From contig DQHR01000188.1 in assembly GCA_003531155.1 (NCBI GenBank), forward strand, positions 16,320 through 30,907: a stretch of 14,588 nt of DNA. The letters run 5' to 3'. Source of the stretch: Bacteroidales bacterium (GTDB lineage: Bacteria > Bacteroidota > Bacteroidia > Bacteroidales > Tenuifilaceae). The position numbers and the translations under genes are program-made. The notes below the pieces were generated by a model. It worked only from the letters and a program-made list of their open reading frames with translations. It was not told the origin of the DNA and searched no databases. Numbering within the stretch: position 1 is the stretch's first letter; each line of letters begins with the position of its first letter. Below are positions 6,936 to 14,136 of this stretch, one piece after another.

Positions 6936-8232
6936 GTTTCTTCAATTTAATGAGTATGTAATAAAAGATAAATCCCGATAATGTGATTGCAATACCTGTT
7001 AGCGATGGCTTGGTCTCCTTGATAAGCACAAATATCATCATACAACCCTCAATAACAATGAAAAGAATAGGTATTAACGGATATCCGAATGTGTGGTAAA
7101 TTTTAGCACCATTCTTTTTAAGCCTATGCCTAAGGATAAAAATACCGATAACCGATGAAATAGTGAAAATTCCAAGGGTGAACCCAATCATTGTAACAAT
7201 TTCTTTAAAGGTCTGTGTCCAGAAGAGAATTAACGAAATGACAGCGAGTAGGATAGTTGCAAGATAAGGCACACCGTGCTTGTTCTCTACTCCCAATTTT
7301 TTAACAGAGGGATAATCGAGGGTTATCGCTTGGGTTACACGTGGACCAATAATTAGCAGCGAATTGACTGATGCAATTAGTCCAATTGATATAAGAAGCG
7401 CTACGAATATGCTTCCAGTATTACCAAAGATATTCTGCGAGCATATAAAAGCAAAGTCTTCGCCTTTACTAACGATGTCACTTAGTGGGGTGGAATATAT
7501 GAATATGAAGTTCAATAACGTGTAGAGCGTAATAACGATTAGGGTTCCAAAAATTAGAATTTTGGGAAGGTTCTTAACAGGATCTTTAATTTGATGTGTG
7601 ATGTATGCTGCAGAGTTCCAGCCCGAGTAAGCAAACGAAACATATACCAGCGATACTGCAAACGCTGGACTTATCACTTCTTTTATAGACGTGCTATTTA
7701 CCGTGAAACTAAATCCATTGTGAGGGCCGTTATATAGTCCGAATACAACAAAGGCCATTATCAGAAGGATGTTGATTATAGTTGTAGCAAAGTTGAAGTT
7801 TGTCCCTAGTCTAAAACTCGACAGATTGATTAGCAGTAAAATGGAAATTAAGCCGATTGAGATTAGTTCAGGCGAGACTGGGATAAAGTTGCTTGAATAC
7901 TTACCCAAATACATCGATAGTAGTGCCATAGGCGCTGCAAAACCGATGGTTATCGATATAAAACCCGACAAAAACCCAAAAGAGGGATGGAATAACTCTG
8001 ACAGGAAGGTGTACTCGCCTCCAGATCTGGGGATACGAGCGGCTAGTTCGCCATAAGTCAGCGCCCCACATAGAGCAACAACTCCTCCTGTAATCCAAAT
8101 AAATAGTAATGCGAAGGTCGATTTTATGTCAAGAGCTTGATAGCAAAGACTCGTGTAAACGCCAGTGCCAATCATATTCGATACTACAATTGCAATAGCA
8201 CGAGATGGGCTAATTAATTTTATAGATTCCAA
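6925..8232 (-). CDS. APC-superfamily amino acid permease
   Basis: Codes for 435 residues with about twelve hydrophobic segments, the size and layout of the amino acid-polyamine-organocation superfamily in the inner membrane. Helix 1 contains the unwound substrate-backbone loop as IGTGVYT (21-27). Helix 2 is followed by the classic ARIPRSGGEYTFL (65-77), and a later segment, AYSGWNSAAYITHQIKDP, matches the helix-6 region and following loop of LAT-type exchangers and permeases (typically YSGWNxxxYIAEEIKNP, here His-Gln replacing Glu-Glu). Amino acid uptake or exchange is likely, but the substrate cannot be read from the sequence. It is the first gene of an operon with a lipoprotein and a serine hydrolase. 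A TATTTTTG box lies 26 bases upstream of the start. Confidence 0.93.
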   Translation of the reverse strand: MESIKLISPSRAIAIVVSNMIGTGVYTSLCYQALDIKSTFALLFIWITGGVVALCGALTYGELAARIPRSGGEYTFLSELFHPSFGFLSGFISITIGFAAPMALLSMYLGKYSSNFIPVSPELISIGLISILLLINLSSFRLGTNFNFATTIINILLIMAFVVFGLYNGPHNGFSFTVNSTSIKEVISPAFAVSLVYVSFAYSGWNSAAYITHQIKDPVKNLPKILIFGTLIVITLYTLLNFIFIYSTPLSDIVSKGEDFAFICSQNIFGNTGSIFVALLISIGLIASVNSLLIIGPRVTQAITLDYPSVKKLGVENKHGVPYLATILLAVISLILFWTQTFKEIVTMIGFTLGIFTISSVIGIFILRHRLKKNGAKIYHTFGYPLIPILFIVIEGCMMIFVLIKETKPSLTGIAITLSGFIFYYILIKLKKHAN

Positions 8233-8257
8233 TTGAATAGTAATTTTTAAGGTTGAA

Positions 8258-8265
8258 CAAAAATA
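8258..8265 (-). promoter_or_regulatory. Putative -7 box (TATTTTTG) for the permease operon
   Basis: The minus strand reads TATTTTTG, an exact TAnnTTTG match, 26 bases before the permease ATG at 8232. No TTTG is found at proper -33 spacing; the nearest upstream one is at 8297-8300, 31 bases away. It is supported by position and consensus only. Confidence 0.4.
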
Positions 8266-8416
8266 GTAAAATGATTTAATTCATGCCTTTATTATGCAAA
8301 AGACTAAAAAAATTTAACTTTTTATTGTTATTCTGAATTTTACTAATCGGCAATATAATTGATTCTTTTACTGGGTGGATATTGATAATGCCTCTGATAG
8401 TTGGGATCTCAGAATT
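8266..8416. other. Non-coding gap between the permease promoter and the LOG terminator
   Basis: About 150 bases with no credible coding frame on either strand; the longest ATG frame on the plus strand (8283) ends after 17 codons. The only structure seen is a distant inverted pair, ATTCTGA near 8330 and TCAGAAT near 8410, too far apart and too short to interpret. Otherwise it is AT-rich spacer upstream of the permease operon. Confidence 0.5.
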
Positions 8417-8453
8417 AAAAAGAGGCTTTGAATTATTCTTCAAGCCTCTTTTT
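8417..8453 (-). terminator. Strong intrinsic terminator downstream of the LOG-family gene (potentially bidirectional)
   Basis: A perfect 12-base-pair inverted repeat, AAAAAGAGGCTT (8417-8428) with AAGCCTCTTTTT (8442-8453), encloses a 13-base loop. On the minus strand it forms a GC-containing hairpin followed by a T-run, 26 bases past the LOG stop. The T-run on the plus side makes it formally bidirectional, but no plus-strand gene needs it. Confidence 0.85.
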
Positions 8454-8478
8454 TTATAGTCGAGAATTAGGTTAAGTT

Positions 8479-9054
8479 CTATACTGCCGCAAACTTTATA
8501 GCCGAGCTATCCCATTCGGGTGCGTTCTCGATTGCAGGAATAATATCTTCGGGTTGATTTACGAATTGCCATATTTCGCCATGTTCGCTACGCATGAAAT
8601 GTTCTTGAATCATCTTATCGAGTAATAGTTTGAGGTGTTCGTAAAACCCATCGGTGTTTAGGATGATAATTGGTTTTGTGAATTTACCCAAACGCTTTAG
8701 CGTAATAACTTCCATCAACTCTTCTAATGTGCCACATCCACCTGGGAGGGCAACAACAGCATCAACATCTTTAATAAGAAGTTTTTTACGTTCATGCATA
8801 TCCTTAACAAGGGTTAGCTGGGTAAGCCCTTTATGACCCCATTCCACTTTTTGCATAAATCTGGGCAGGATCCCTATGGCTTTACCACCGTTTTTTAAGA
8901 TATTATCGGCCATGCATCCCATAAGGCCCATGGAGCCACCCCCGTAAACTAACGTGAAGTCACGCTTCGACATCTCCTCCGCCAGTTTTATTGTGGCATC
9001 AAAATATTTTTCATTAACTTTCGAACTCGAAGCACAGTAAACACAAATACGCAT
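8479..9054 (-). CDS. LOG-family nucleotide 5'-monophosphate phosphoribohydrolase (TIGR00730 type)
   Basis: Codes for 191 residues, the usual size of LOG proteins, also once called lysine decarboxylase-like. Family members cleave the base from nucleoside 5'-monophosphates, best known for releasing free cytokinin bases in plants and some bacteria. The Rossmann fold is marked by YCASSS at 6-11, VYGGGSMGLMG (36-46), the MHERK motif (86-90) and PGGCGTLEE (104-112), which holds the catalytic Arg88 and Glu112. The usual PGGxGTxxE has Cys at the variable position, which is acceptable. An active enzyme is likely, but the physiological substrate is unknown; salvage or removal of damaged nucleotides is more plausible than a hormone role. 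It has its own terminator downstream, and the trxA terminator isolates it upstream, so it is probably monocistronic. Confidence 0.92.
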   Translation of the reverse strand: MRICVYCASSSKVNEKYFDATIKLAEEMSKRDFTLVYGGGSMGLMGCMADNILKNGGKAIGILPRFMQKVEWGHKGLTQLTLVKDMHERKKLLIKDVDAVVALPGGCGTLEELMEVITLKRLGKFTKPIIILNTDGFYEHLKLLLDKMIQEHFMRSEHGEIWQFVNQPEDIIPAIENAPEWDSSAIKFAAV

Positions 9055-9120
9055 TTTGATAATTGTTGTTTATTTGTTGTTGCATTAAGAAAAGCAACTT
9101 TAAATTATTGAATTGCAAAT

Positions 9121-9152
9121 AAAAATTAAGCCGAAGGGTTCTCCCTCCGGCT
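9121..9152 (-). terminator. Intrinsic terminator downstream of thioredoxin
   Basis: On the minus strand AGCCGGAGGG-AGAA-CCCTTCGGCT (9152-9129) folds into a ten-pair stem containing one G-T wobble, capped by an AGAA tetraloop and followed by TTAATTTTT. It begins 22 bases after the trxA stop. On the plus strand the wobble becomes an A-C mismatch and there is no T-run, so the direction is clearly minus. Confidence 0.85.
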
Positions 9153-9173
9153 ATGGTTTTATGTATGCAATTA

Positions 9174-9491
9174 TTATAGTAATGCCTCTAGTTTAGCAAC
9201 TAAACTGCTTTTGGGAACTGCACCAACTTGCTTATCAACAACCTGACCACCTTTAATGAAAAGAATGGTTGGGATGTTTCTAATCCCGAATTTACTGGCG
9301 ATACCAGGGCAGTTGTCTACATCAACCTTAACCACAAGGGCTTTGTCTTTGTATTCATCAGACATTTGCTCAACATATGGAGCTACCATACGGCATGGTC
9401 CACACCATTCAGCCCAAAAATCAACCATTGCTGGTTTGTCGGATTTTAATACAACTTCCTCAAAATTAGAATCGTTTACTGCTAATGCCAT
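9174..9491 (-). CDS. trxA: Thioredoxin
   Basis: Codes for 105 residues, typical of bacterial thioredoxin 1. The active site is WCGPC (Cys30, Cys33) within VDFWAEWCGPCRMVAP, with the buried Asp24 before it and the cis-proline Pro74 in RNIPTILF. The protein reduces disulfides of cytoplasmic substrates such as ribonucleotide reductase, using electrons from thioredoxin reductase. There is no signal peptide, which separates it from the periplasmic TlpA-like proteins common in this phylum. One extra cysteine (Cys61, in DVDNCPGIA) is present, as in many homologues. It lies 75 bases downstream of dnaE on the same strand. No clear TAnnTTTG box was found in that gap, so read-through from dnaE is possible. 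A strong terminator follows. Confidence 0.96.
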   Translation of the reverse strand: MALAVNDSNFEEVVLKSDKPAMVDFWAEWCGPCRMVAPYVEQMSDEYKDKALVVKVDVDNCPGIASKFGIRNIPTILFIKGGQVVDKQVGAVPKSSLVAKLEALL

Positions 9492-9566
9492 GGCTTGTAC
9501 TTTTAAGTTTTAACACAATAAAATTATTAAAAAATAACATTCAAAACATCAAATTGTTTCAAACAA

Positions 9567-12500
9567 TTAATCTTTTACCCTAAAATCAAACTCATTACTC
9601 TTTAAATAATTTAAAAATTTGGGAGTTAGGTTTACTTTTAAGGTTCTAGAAAATAGATCGATAGATATCTTGCTTTCGGGGTCAAACACCTTAAAACGAA
9701 GCATTATTTTTCCTTTATTCAATTCGGCTTGTTTCTTTAATTCATCAACAAGAGCATCGTTTATTTCATGAATAGGCATGTTAATGTTCACCATCTTTAT
9801 CATCTCCTCCTTAACATCCGAAAGCATGTGCATGCTTTTGATTTTAAACTCTAATTCGGATGGATTGTATGATTTTGGCTGAACTCTCCCTTTAATGAGC
9901 AAAGAATACCCCTCGTAACAGTATTTTCTGAAGTTCTCAAAATCTTTTCCGAATAGAGCGAGTTCCCATGAATCGGAGTAATCTTCAAGGGTAATTTTAC
10001 CGAATTGTTTCCCTGTTTTGGTCATGGCAATCTTCGCGGAGGTTACCATGCCTGCTATTGTTGCATCCTTGCCGTTGATTGATGGTAAGTCGTTCATGTC
10101 GGTAAGGGTGGTGTTGCAAAAATTATCAATTTCGAGGCGATAGTCATCGAGTGGGTGAGCCGAAAGGTATATGCCAATGACCTCTTTTTCGCGATTTAGC
10201 TTTTCGAGTTTCGACCAATCTTCGATTTTTGGTATTTCAGGCTTTTGCAAGTCGAATCCTGCTGTTGTTGCACCAAAGAGCGATTGCTGATTATTGTTCT
10301 TTTCTGTCTGAACCTTTGATCCATAACGTGTTAGCAACTCAATAAGAGTTGAACCTTTTGCATCTTGAGCAAAATATTCGCTTCGCTTAATTGTTCCTAA
10401 TCCATCGAATGCCCCAGCAACTGCAAGAGCCTCGAAATTCTTTTTGTTAACTGTTTGTAGGTTGACTTTTTCGGTGAAGTCAAATATATCCTTGAATTTC
10501 CCTTTTTCTTTTCGTACCTCAATGATATTCGCAACCGCATTTTCTCCAACTCCTTTAATAGCACCAAGACCAAAGCGGATATCTCCATTAGAGTTAACTG
10601 TGAATTTGTATGCACTTTCGTTTGCGTCAGGGCCAAGGACTTGCATTCCCATCCGTTTGCACTCATCCATAAAGATAGTTATCTTCTTGATATCAGAGAT
10701 GTTACGGCTCAGAACTGCAGCCATAAACTCGCTTGGGAAGTTGGCCTTTAAATATGCAGTTTGATATGAAATATAGGCGTAGCAAGTTGAGTGCGATTTG
10801 TTGAATGCATATTGCGCAAATGCTTCCCAGTCACTCCAAATCTTATCAATTGCTTCCTGCTTATGTCCATTCTCAAGACAACCCTTTGTGAACTTTTCTT
10901 TTAACTCGTTCATCACCTTGATTTGCTTCTTACCCATTGCTTTTCGCAAACCATCGGCTTGACCTTTTGTAAAGCCAGCCAGTTTTTGAGAGAGAAGCAT
11001 CACCTGTTCCTGATAAACTGTAATACCATAAGTGTCCATCAGGTACTCTTCCATTTCGGGGATATCGTACTCTATTTTTTCCTTACCATGCTTACGGTTG
11101 ATGAAACTTGGGATGTACTCCATTGGCCCGGGACGGTAAAGGGCATTCATGGCGATCAAGTCCTCGAAACGGTTAGGTTGAAGCGCTCGAAGATGCTTTT
11201 TCATCCCAGGTGACTCGAACTGGAATAGTGCGGTTGTTTCGCCTTTTGAGTAAAGATTGAAAGTTTTCTTATCGTCGAGAGGAATTGCATCTATATCAAC
11301 ATCAATCCCCTTCGATTCCTTTATGAACTGTAATGCATCTTTTATTATAGATAAGGTCTTTAGCCCTAAAAAGTCCATTTTTAGCAAACCAATGTCCTCA
11401 ACCTGTGAACCTTCATACTGAGTAACGAATAGGTCAGCATCTTTGGCTGTACTAAGTGGAACATACTCTTCCAAATCATCGCGACCAATAATTACTCCAC
11501 AGGCGTGAACACCAGTTTGGCGGACGTTGCCTTCAAGCACTTCTGCGTATTTCAGCGTATCTCGGATTAGCTCATTCTCCGAATTACGAGCTTGTGCAAG
11601 TTCTGGAACTTCTTTATATGCAGCAGCAAGTGTTGTTCCGGGGCGCTCAGGGACAAGTTTTGCCAATTTATCAGAATCGGATAGGGGTAGTTTCTGTACG
11701 CGAGCTACATCACGGATGGCCATTTTTGCGGCCATTGTTCCAAAGGTGATGATTTGCGCAACGCGCTTACGCCCATACTTCTCAACTACATATTTTAGAA
11801 CCAATTCTCTACCATCTTCGTCAAAGTCGATATCGATATCGGGCATCGATATACGTTCTGGATTGAGAAACCGCTCAAACAGAAGGTCGTACTTAATAGG
11901 GTCGATATCTGTAATTCTCAAGCAGTAAGCAACGGCTGAACCCGCAGCCGAACCACGGCCAGGTCCAACAGAAACGCCCATATCTCTAGCAGCCTTTATA
12001 AAATCCCAAACAATAAGGAAGTAGCCAGGATATCCCATTCGAGCTACTACTTCAAGTTCAAAATCTACTCGTTCTTTAACTGTATCAGAAAGATTTTCAC
12101 CCCAACGTTTTTTTGCACCTTCGTATGTAAGATATCGTAAATAGTCGTTATCATCCTTAAACCCATCGGGGAGAGGGAAGTAAGGCATGATAGGTAGGTT
12201 GCTAAGGCTGTAAATCTCAACTTTTTTGGCAATCTCAGCGGTGTTATGGACAGCCTCGGGATAATGTGCAAAGTTATCAAGCATCTCTTCTTCGCTCTTG
12301 ATATACTCCTGCATGGTGTATCTTAAGCGATCAGGATCATCTAGATCCTTGCCAGTACTAAGACAGATGAGCCTATCGTGCGCTTGTGCATCCTCGGCAT
12401 TGATGAAATGCGCATCGTTAGTAGCGATGCATTTTGTGCCTGTTTTTTTTGATAATTCGATGAGTGCAGCATTAACTTTCTGCTGATTCTCATAAACCTC

Positions 12501-13178
12501 TTGGTCTATTCGGTAATCACCCGATGAGTGTAGAGTTAGCTCAAGGTAAAAATCGTCCCCAAAAATTTCTTTGAATTCGTATACCAATTGTTCAGCAAGT
12601 TCAAGATTCCCCGACATGATTGCCTGAGGAATTTCGCCACCAAGGCAAGCACTGCTTGCAATAATCCCTTTGCTGTATTTGCGAAGTAATTCTTTATCCA
12701 TACGGGGTTTGTAATAAAACCCCTCCGTCCAGCTATATGAAACTAGTTTGACAAGATTATGGTACCCCTCAAGGTTTTTAGCAAGAAGAATTAGATGGTA
12801 ACCCCCACGATCGTCCTTATCAGTACGGTCAAAGCGACTATTCTTAGCAATATATGCTTCGCAACCAACGATTGGTTTAAAAAGTTTTTCGTTTTCGTCT
12901 TGTAATTGTTTGCTTAATTCTGCATGTTTCTCAGGGTTTGTGGTCTGATCAATAGCATCAAGTTCGCATTTAATACGCTTTATTTCGCTATAAATTGGCT
13001 CGTTCTTTTTAGCAACTGTATTGATAAACTCCTTTACCCCAAACATGTTACCATGGTCGGTAATAGCAATGGCTTTCATGTTAAGGGCTTTAGCCCTATC
13101 GACTAATACCTTAATATTCGAAGCGCCATCAAGAATGGAGTATTGAGTGTGAACATGTAAATGAACGAAACCGCCCAT
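9567..13178 (-). CDS. dnaE: DNA polymerase III subunit alpha, DnaE
   Basis: Codes for 1203 residues, slightly longer than E. coli DnaE (1160). This is the catalytic subunit of the replicative polymerase. The N-terminal PHP domain (about 1-290) carries His8, His10, Asp17, His42, Glu107, His128, Cys178, Asp255 and His257, matching the nine metal ligands known from proofreading PHP domains. It also holds a charged helical insertion (about 55-100). The polymerase core has PDIDIDF (446-452), whose Asp447 and Asp449 match E. coli Asp401 and Asp403, and MDFLGL with Asp602 as the third catalytic acid. YRPGPMEYIP (681-690) and the helix-hairpin-helix GAIKGVGENAVANI (872-885) follow. QQSLF (964-968) fits the sliding-clamp binding consensus, and an OB domain lies near 1037-1120. 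A TACCTTTG box and TTATCAAC-like repeats lie upstream. The gene looks complete. Confidence 0.97.
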   Translation of the reverse strand: MGGFVHLHVHTQYSILDGASNIKVLVDRAKALNMKAIAITDHGNMFGVKEFINTVAKKNEPIYSEIKRIKCELDAIDQTTNPEKHAELSKQLQDENEKLFKPIVGCEAYIAKNSRFDRTDKDDRGGYHLILLAKNLEGYHNLVKLVSYSWTEGFYYKPRMDKELLRKYSKGIIASSACLGGEIPQAIMSGNLELAEQLVYEFKEIFGDDFYLELTLHSSGDYRIDQEVYENQQKVNAALIELSKKTGTKCIATNDAHFINAEDAQAHDRLICLSTGKDLDDPDRLRYTMQEYIKSEEEMLDNFAHYPEAVHNTAEIAKKVEIYSLSNLPIMPYFPLPDGFKDDNDYLRYLTYEGAKKRWGENLSDTVKERVDFELEVVARMGYPGYFLIVWDFIKAARDMGVSVGPGRGSAAGSAVAYCLRITDIDPIKYDLLFERFLNPERISMPDIDIDFDEDGRELVLKYVVEKYGRKRVAQIITFGTMAAKMAIRDVARVQKLPLSDSDKLAKLVPERPGTTLAAAYKEVPELAQARNSENELIRDTLKYAEVLEGNVRQTGVHACGVIIGRDDLEEYVPLSTAKDADLFVTQYEGSQVEDIGLLKMDFLGLKTLSIIKDALQFIKESKGIDVDIDAIPLDDKKTFNLYSKGETTALFQFESPGMKKHLRALQPNRFEDLIAMNALYRPGPMEYIPSFINRKHGKEKIEYDIPEMEEYLMDTYGITVYQEQVMLLSQKLAGFTKGQADGLRKAMGKKQIKVMNELKEKFTKGCLENGHKQEAIDKIWSDWEAFAQYAFNKSHSTCYAYISYQTAYLKANFPSEFMAAVLSRNISDIKKITIFMDECKRMGMQVLGPDANESAYKFTVNSNGDIRFGLGAIKGVGENAVANIIEVRKEKGKFKDIFDFTEKVNLQTVNKKNFEALAVAGAFDGLGTIKRSEYFAQDAKGSTLIELLTRYGSKVQTEKNNNQQSLFGATTAGFDLQKPEIPKIEDWSKLEKLNREKEVIGIYLSAHPLDDYRLEIDNFCNTTLTDMNDLPSINGKDATIAGMVTSAKIAMTKTGKQFGKITLEDYSDSWELALFGKDFENFRKYCYEGYSLLIKGRVQPKSYNPSELEFKIKSMHMLSDVKEEMIKMVNINMPIHEINDALVDELKKQAELNKGKIMLRFKVFDPESKISIDLFSRTLKVNLTPKFLNYLKSNEFDFRVKD

Positions 13179-13213
13179 GATTTTGATATATAACTATTTA
13201 TGATGATTAATGT

Positions 13214-13301
13214 GTTGACAAATTATCAACTTCAAAGGTAGTTCATAATAGCCTTTTCAAAGCGCATGTTGATAACTATTGGATAAAATAGAGTTTGATA
13301 A
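13214..13301. promoter_or_regulatory. Cluster of TTATCAAC-type repeats in the dnaE/phosphoesterase divergent region
   Basis: A near-perfect 17-base palindrome, GTTGACAA-A-TTATCAAC (13214-13230), sits at the predicted dnaE transcription start. A third half-site, GTTGATAA (13268-13275), and a weaker one, TTTGATAA (13294-13301), follow on the plus strand. Read as TTATCAACA (13275-13267, minus strand), the third differs from the DnaA box TTATCCACA at one position; the palindrome arms each differ at two. DnaA binding is inference; another regulator, or chance in AT-rich DNA, is possible. Confidence 0.3.
13233..13261 (-). promoter_or_regulatory. Putative dnaE promoter: TTTG and TACCTTTG
   Basis: The minus strand reads TTTG at 13261-13258, a 17-base spacer, then TACCTTTG at 13240-13233, an exact TAnnTTTG -7 box. 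The spacer is a little short of the usual 19-21. The predicted start would be near 13226, giving a leader of about 50 bases before the dnaE ATG at 13178. Confidence 0.5.
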
Positions 13302-13379
13302 ATAATTACGATTTTATTGGTTGGGTTGACTATTATTTAGAATCGTTGTAAATTTCGAATATTTTTAATTTAACTTGAT

Positions 13380-14114
13380 ATGAGAATAGCAGTATTATCA
13401 GATATTCACGGTAACTATTGGGCTTTAACCAAAGTTCTTAAAGATATTGAGCGTCGTAAACCTGATATTATTATAAATTTAGGAGATAATCTGTATGGGC
13501 CATTAAAGCCAAAGCAAACTTACGAAATGCTTAAATCTTACGATATCTTGTCAATCTCAGGAAATCAGGACAGAAATATCGTAGAGAATCATGCAAGTGA
13601 AGATGTTCATTATACGCTTAAATATGTTGTAAGCGATATCAACGATGAGATATTATCGTGGCTAGGTGCTTTGCCAAAAACAAAAACTGTTGAGTCAGAT
13701 GTTTTTATTTGCCATGGAACACCTGCATATGATACAACCTATATGCTGGAGGCGTTAAAAGATGGTTTTAAGACCGTTAATGATGATTCTGTTATCGATG
13801 GGTATTTAAAGGATGTAGCCCAACGATTTGTTTTTTGTGGTCATAGCCATACCCATCGAGTTGTGCAAACGCCAAAGCATGTTGTTATTAACCCTGGTAG
13901 TATTGGTTTACCTGCATATGATGATGAGCATCCAATTTATCATAAAACAGAGAGTTTTAATCCATTTACACAGTATAATATAGTTGAGATACATAGTTCT
14001 GAATTCATTATCGATCAAATTAATTTGCCTTATGAGCACGAAAAGGCTGCTGCATGTGCGTCGCAGAATAACAGATTGGATTGGGCTAAATGGCTGATGG
14101 GTGGTAAAGTATAA
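13380..14114 (+). CDS. YfcE/MJ0936-like calcineurin-type metallophosphoesterase
   Basis: Codes for 244 residues with all blocks of the dinuclear-metal phosphoesterase fold in order: SDIHGN (Asp8, His10), LGDNLYG (Asp36, Asn37), GNQD (61-64), CHGTP (111-115), GHSHTH (154-159) and NPGSIGLP (171-178). These provide the ligands for two divalent metals. The usual GNHD reads GNQD, and this position is variable in the family (GNCD in some), so activity is not excluded. There is no signal peptide, so a cytoplasmic phosphodiesterase or phosphatase acting on a small or nucleic-acid phosphoester is likely, but the substrate is unknown. It is divergent from dnaE across 201 bases and converges on the helicase gene with a 22-base gap. 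A TAAATTTC sequence at 13349-13356 is a one-mismatch candidate -7 box. The C-terminal WAKWLMGGK tail is unremarkable. Confidence 0.9.
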   Translation: MRIAVLSDIHGNYWALTKVLKDIERRKPDIIINLGDNLYGPLKPKQTYEMLKSYDILSISGNQDRNIVENHASEDVHYTLKYVVSDINDEILSWLGALPKTKTVESDVFICHGTPAYDTTYMLEALKDGFKTVNDDSVIDGYLKDVAQRFVFCGHSHTHRVVQTPKHVVINPGSIGLPAYDDEHPIYHKTESFNPFTQYNIVEIHSSEFIIDQINLPYEHEKAAACASQNNRLDWAKWLMGGKV

Positions 14115-14136
14115 ACCACTATACCTCTTGTTTTGA

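Noticed and set aside
8283..8336. 17-codon plus-strand frame in the gap downstream of the LOG gene
   Set aside because: It is too short, lies on the strand opposite its neighbours, has no promoter-like box and no downstream gene to act as a leader for.
8479..9054. Lysine decarboxylase annotation for the LOG-family gene
   Set aside because: PGGxGTxxE with MHERK defines the LOG phosphoribohydrolase family; the decarboxylase name is a historical misannotation.
9552..9568. AATTGTT-TCA-AACAATT hairpin at the dnaE stop codon
   Set aside because: A weak, almost GC-free stem overlapping the stop codon and without an immediate T-run; not convincing as a terminator.
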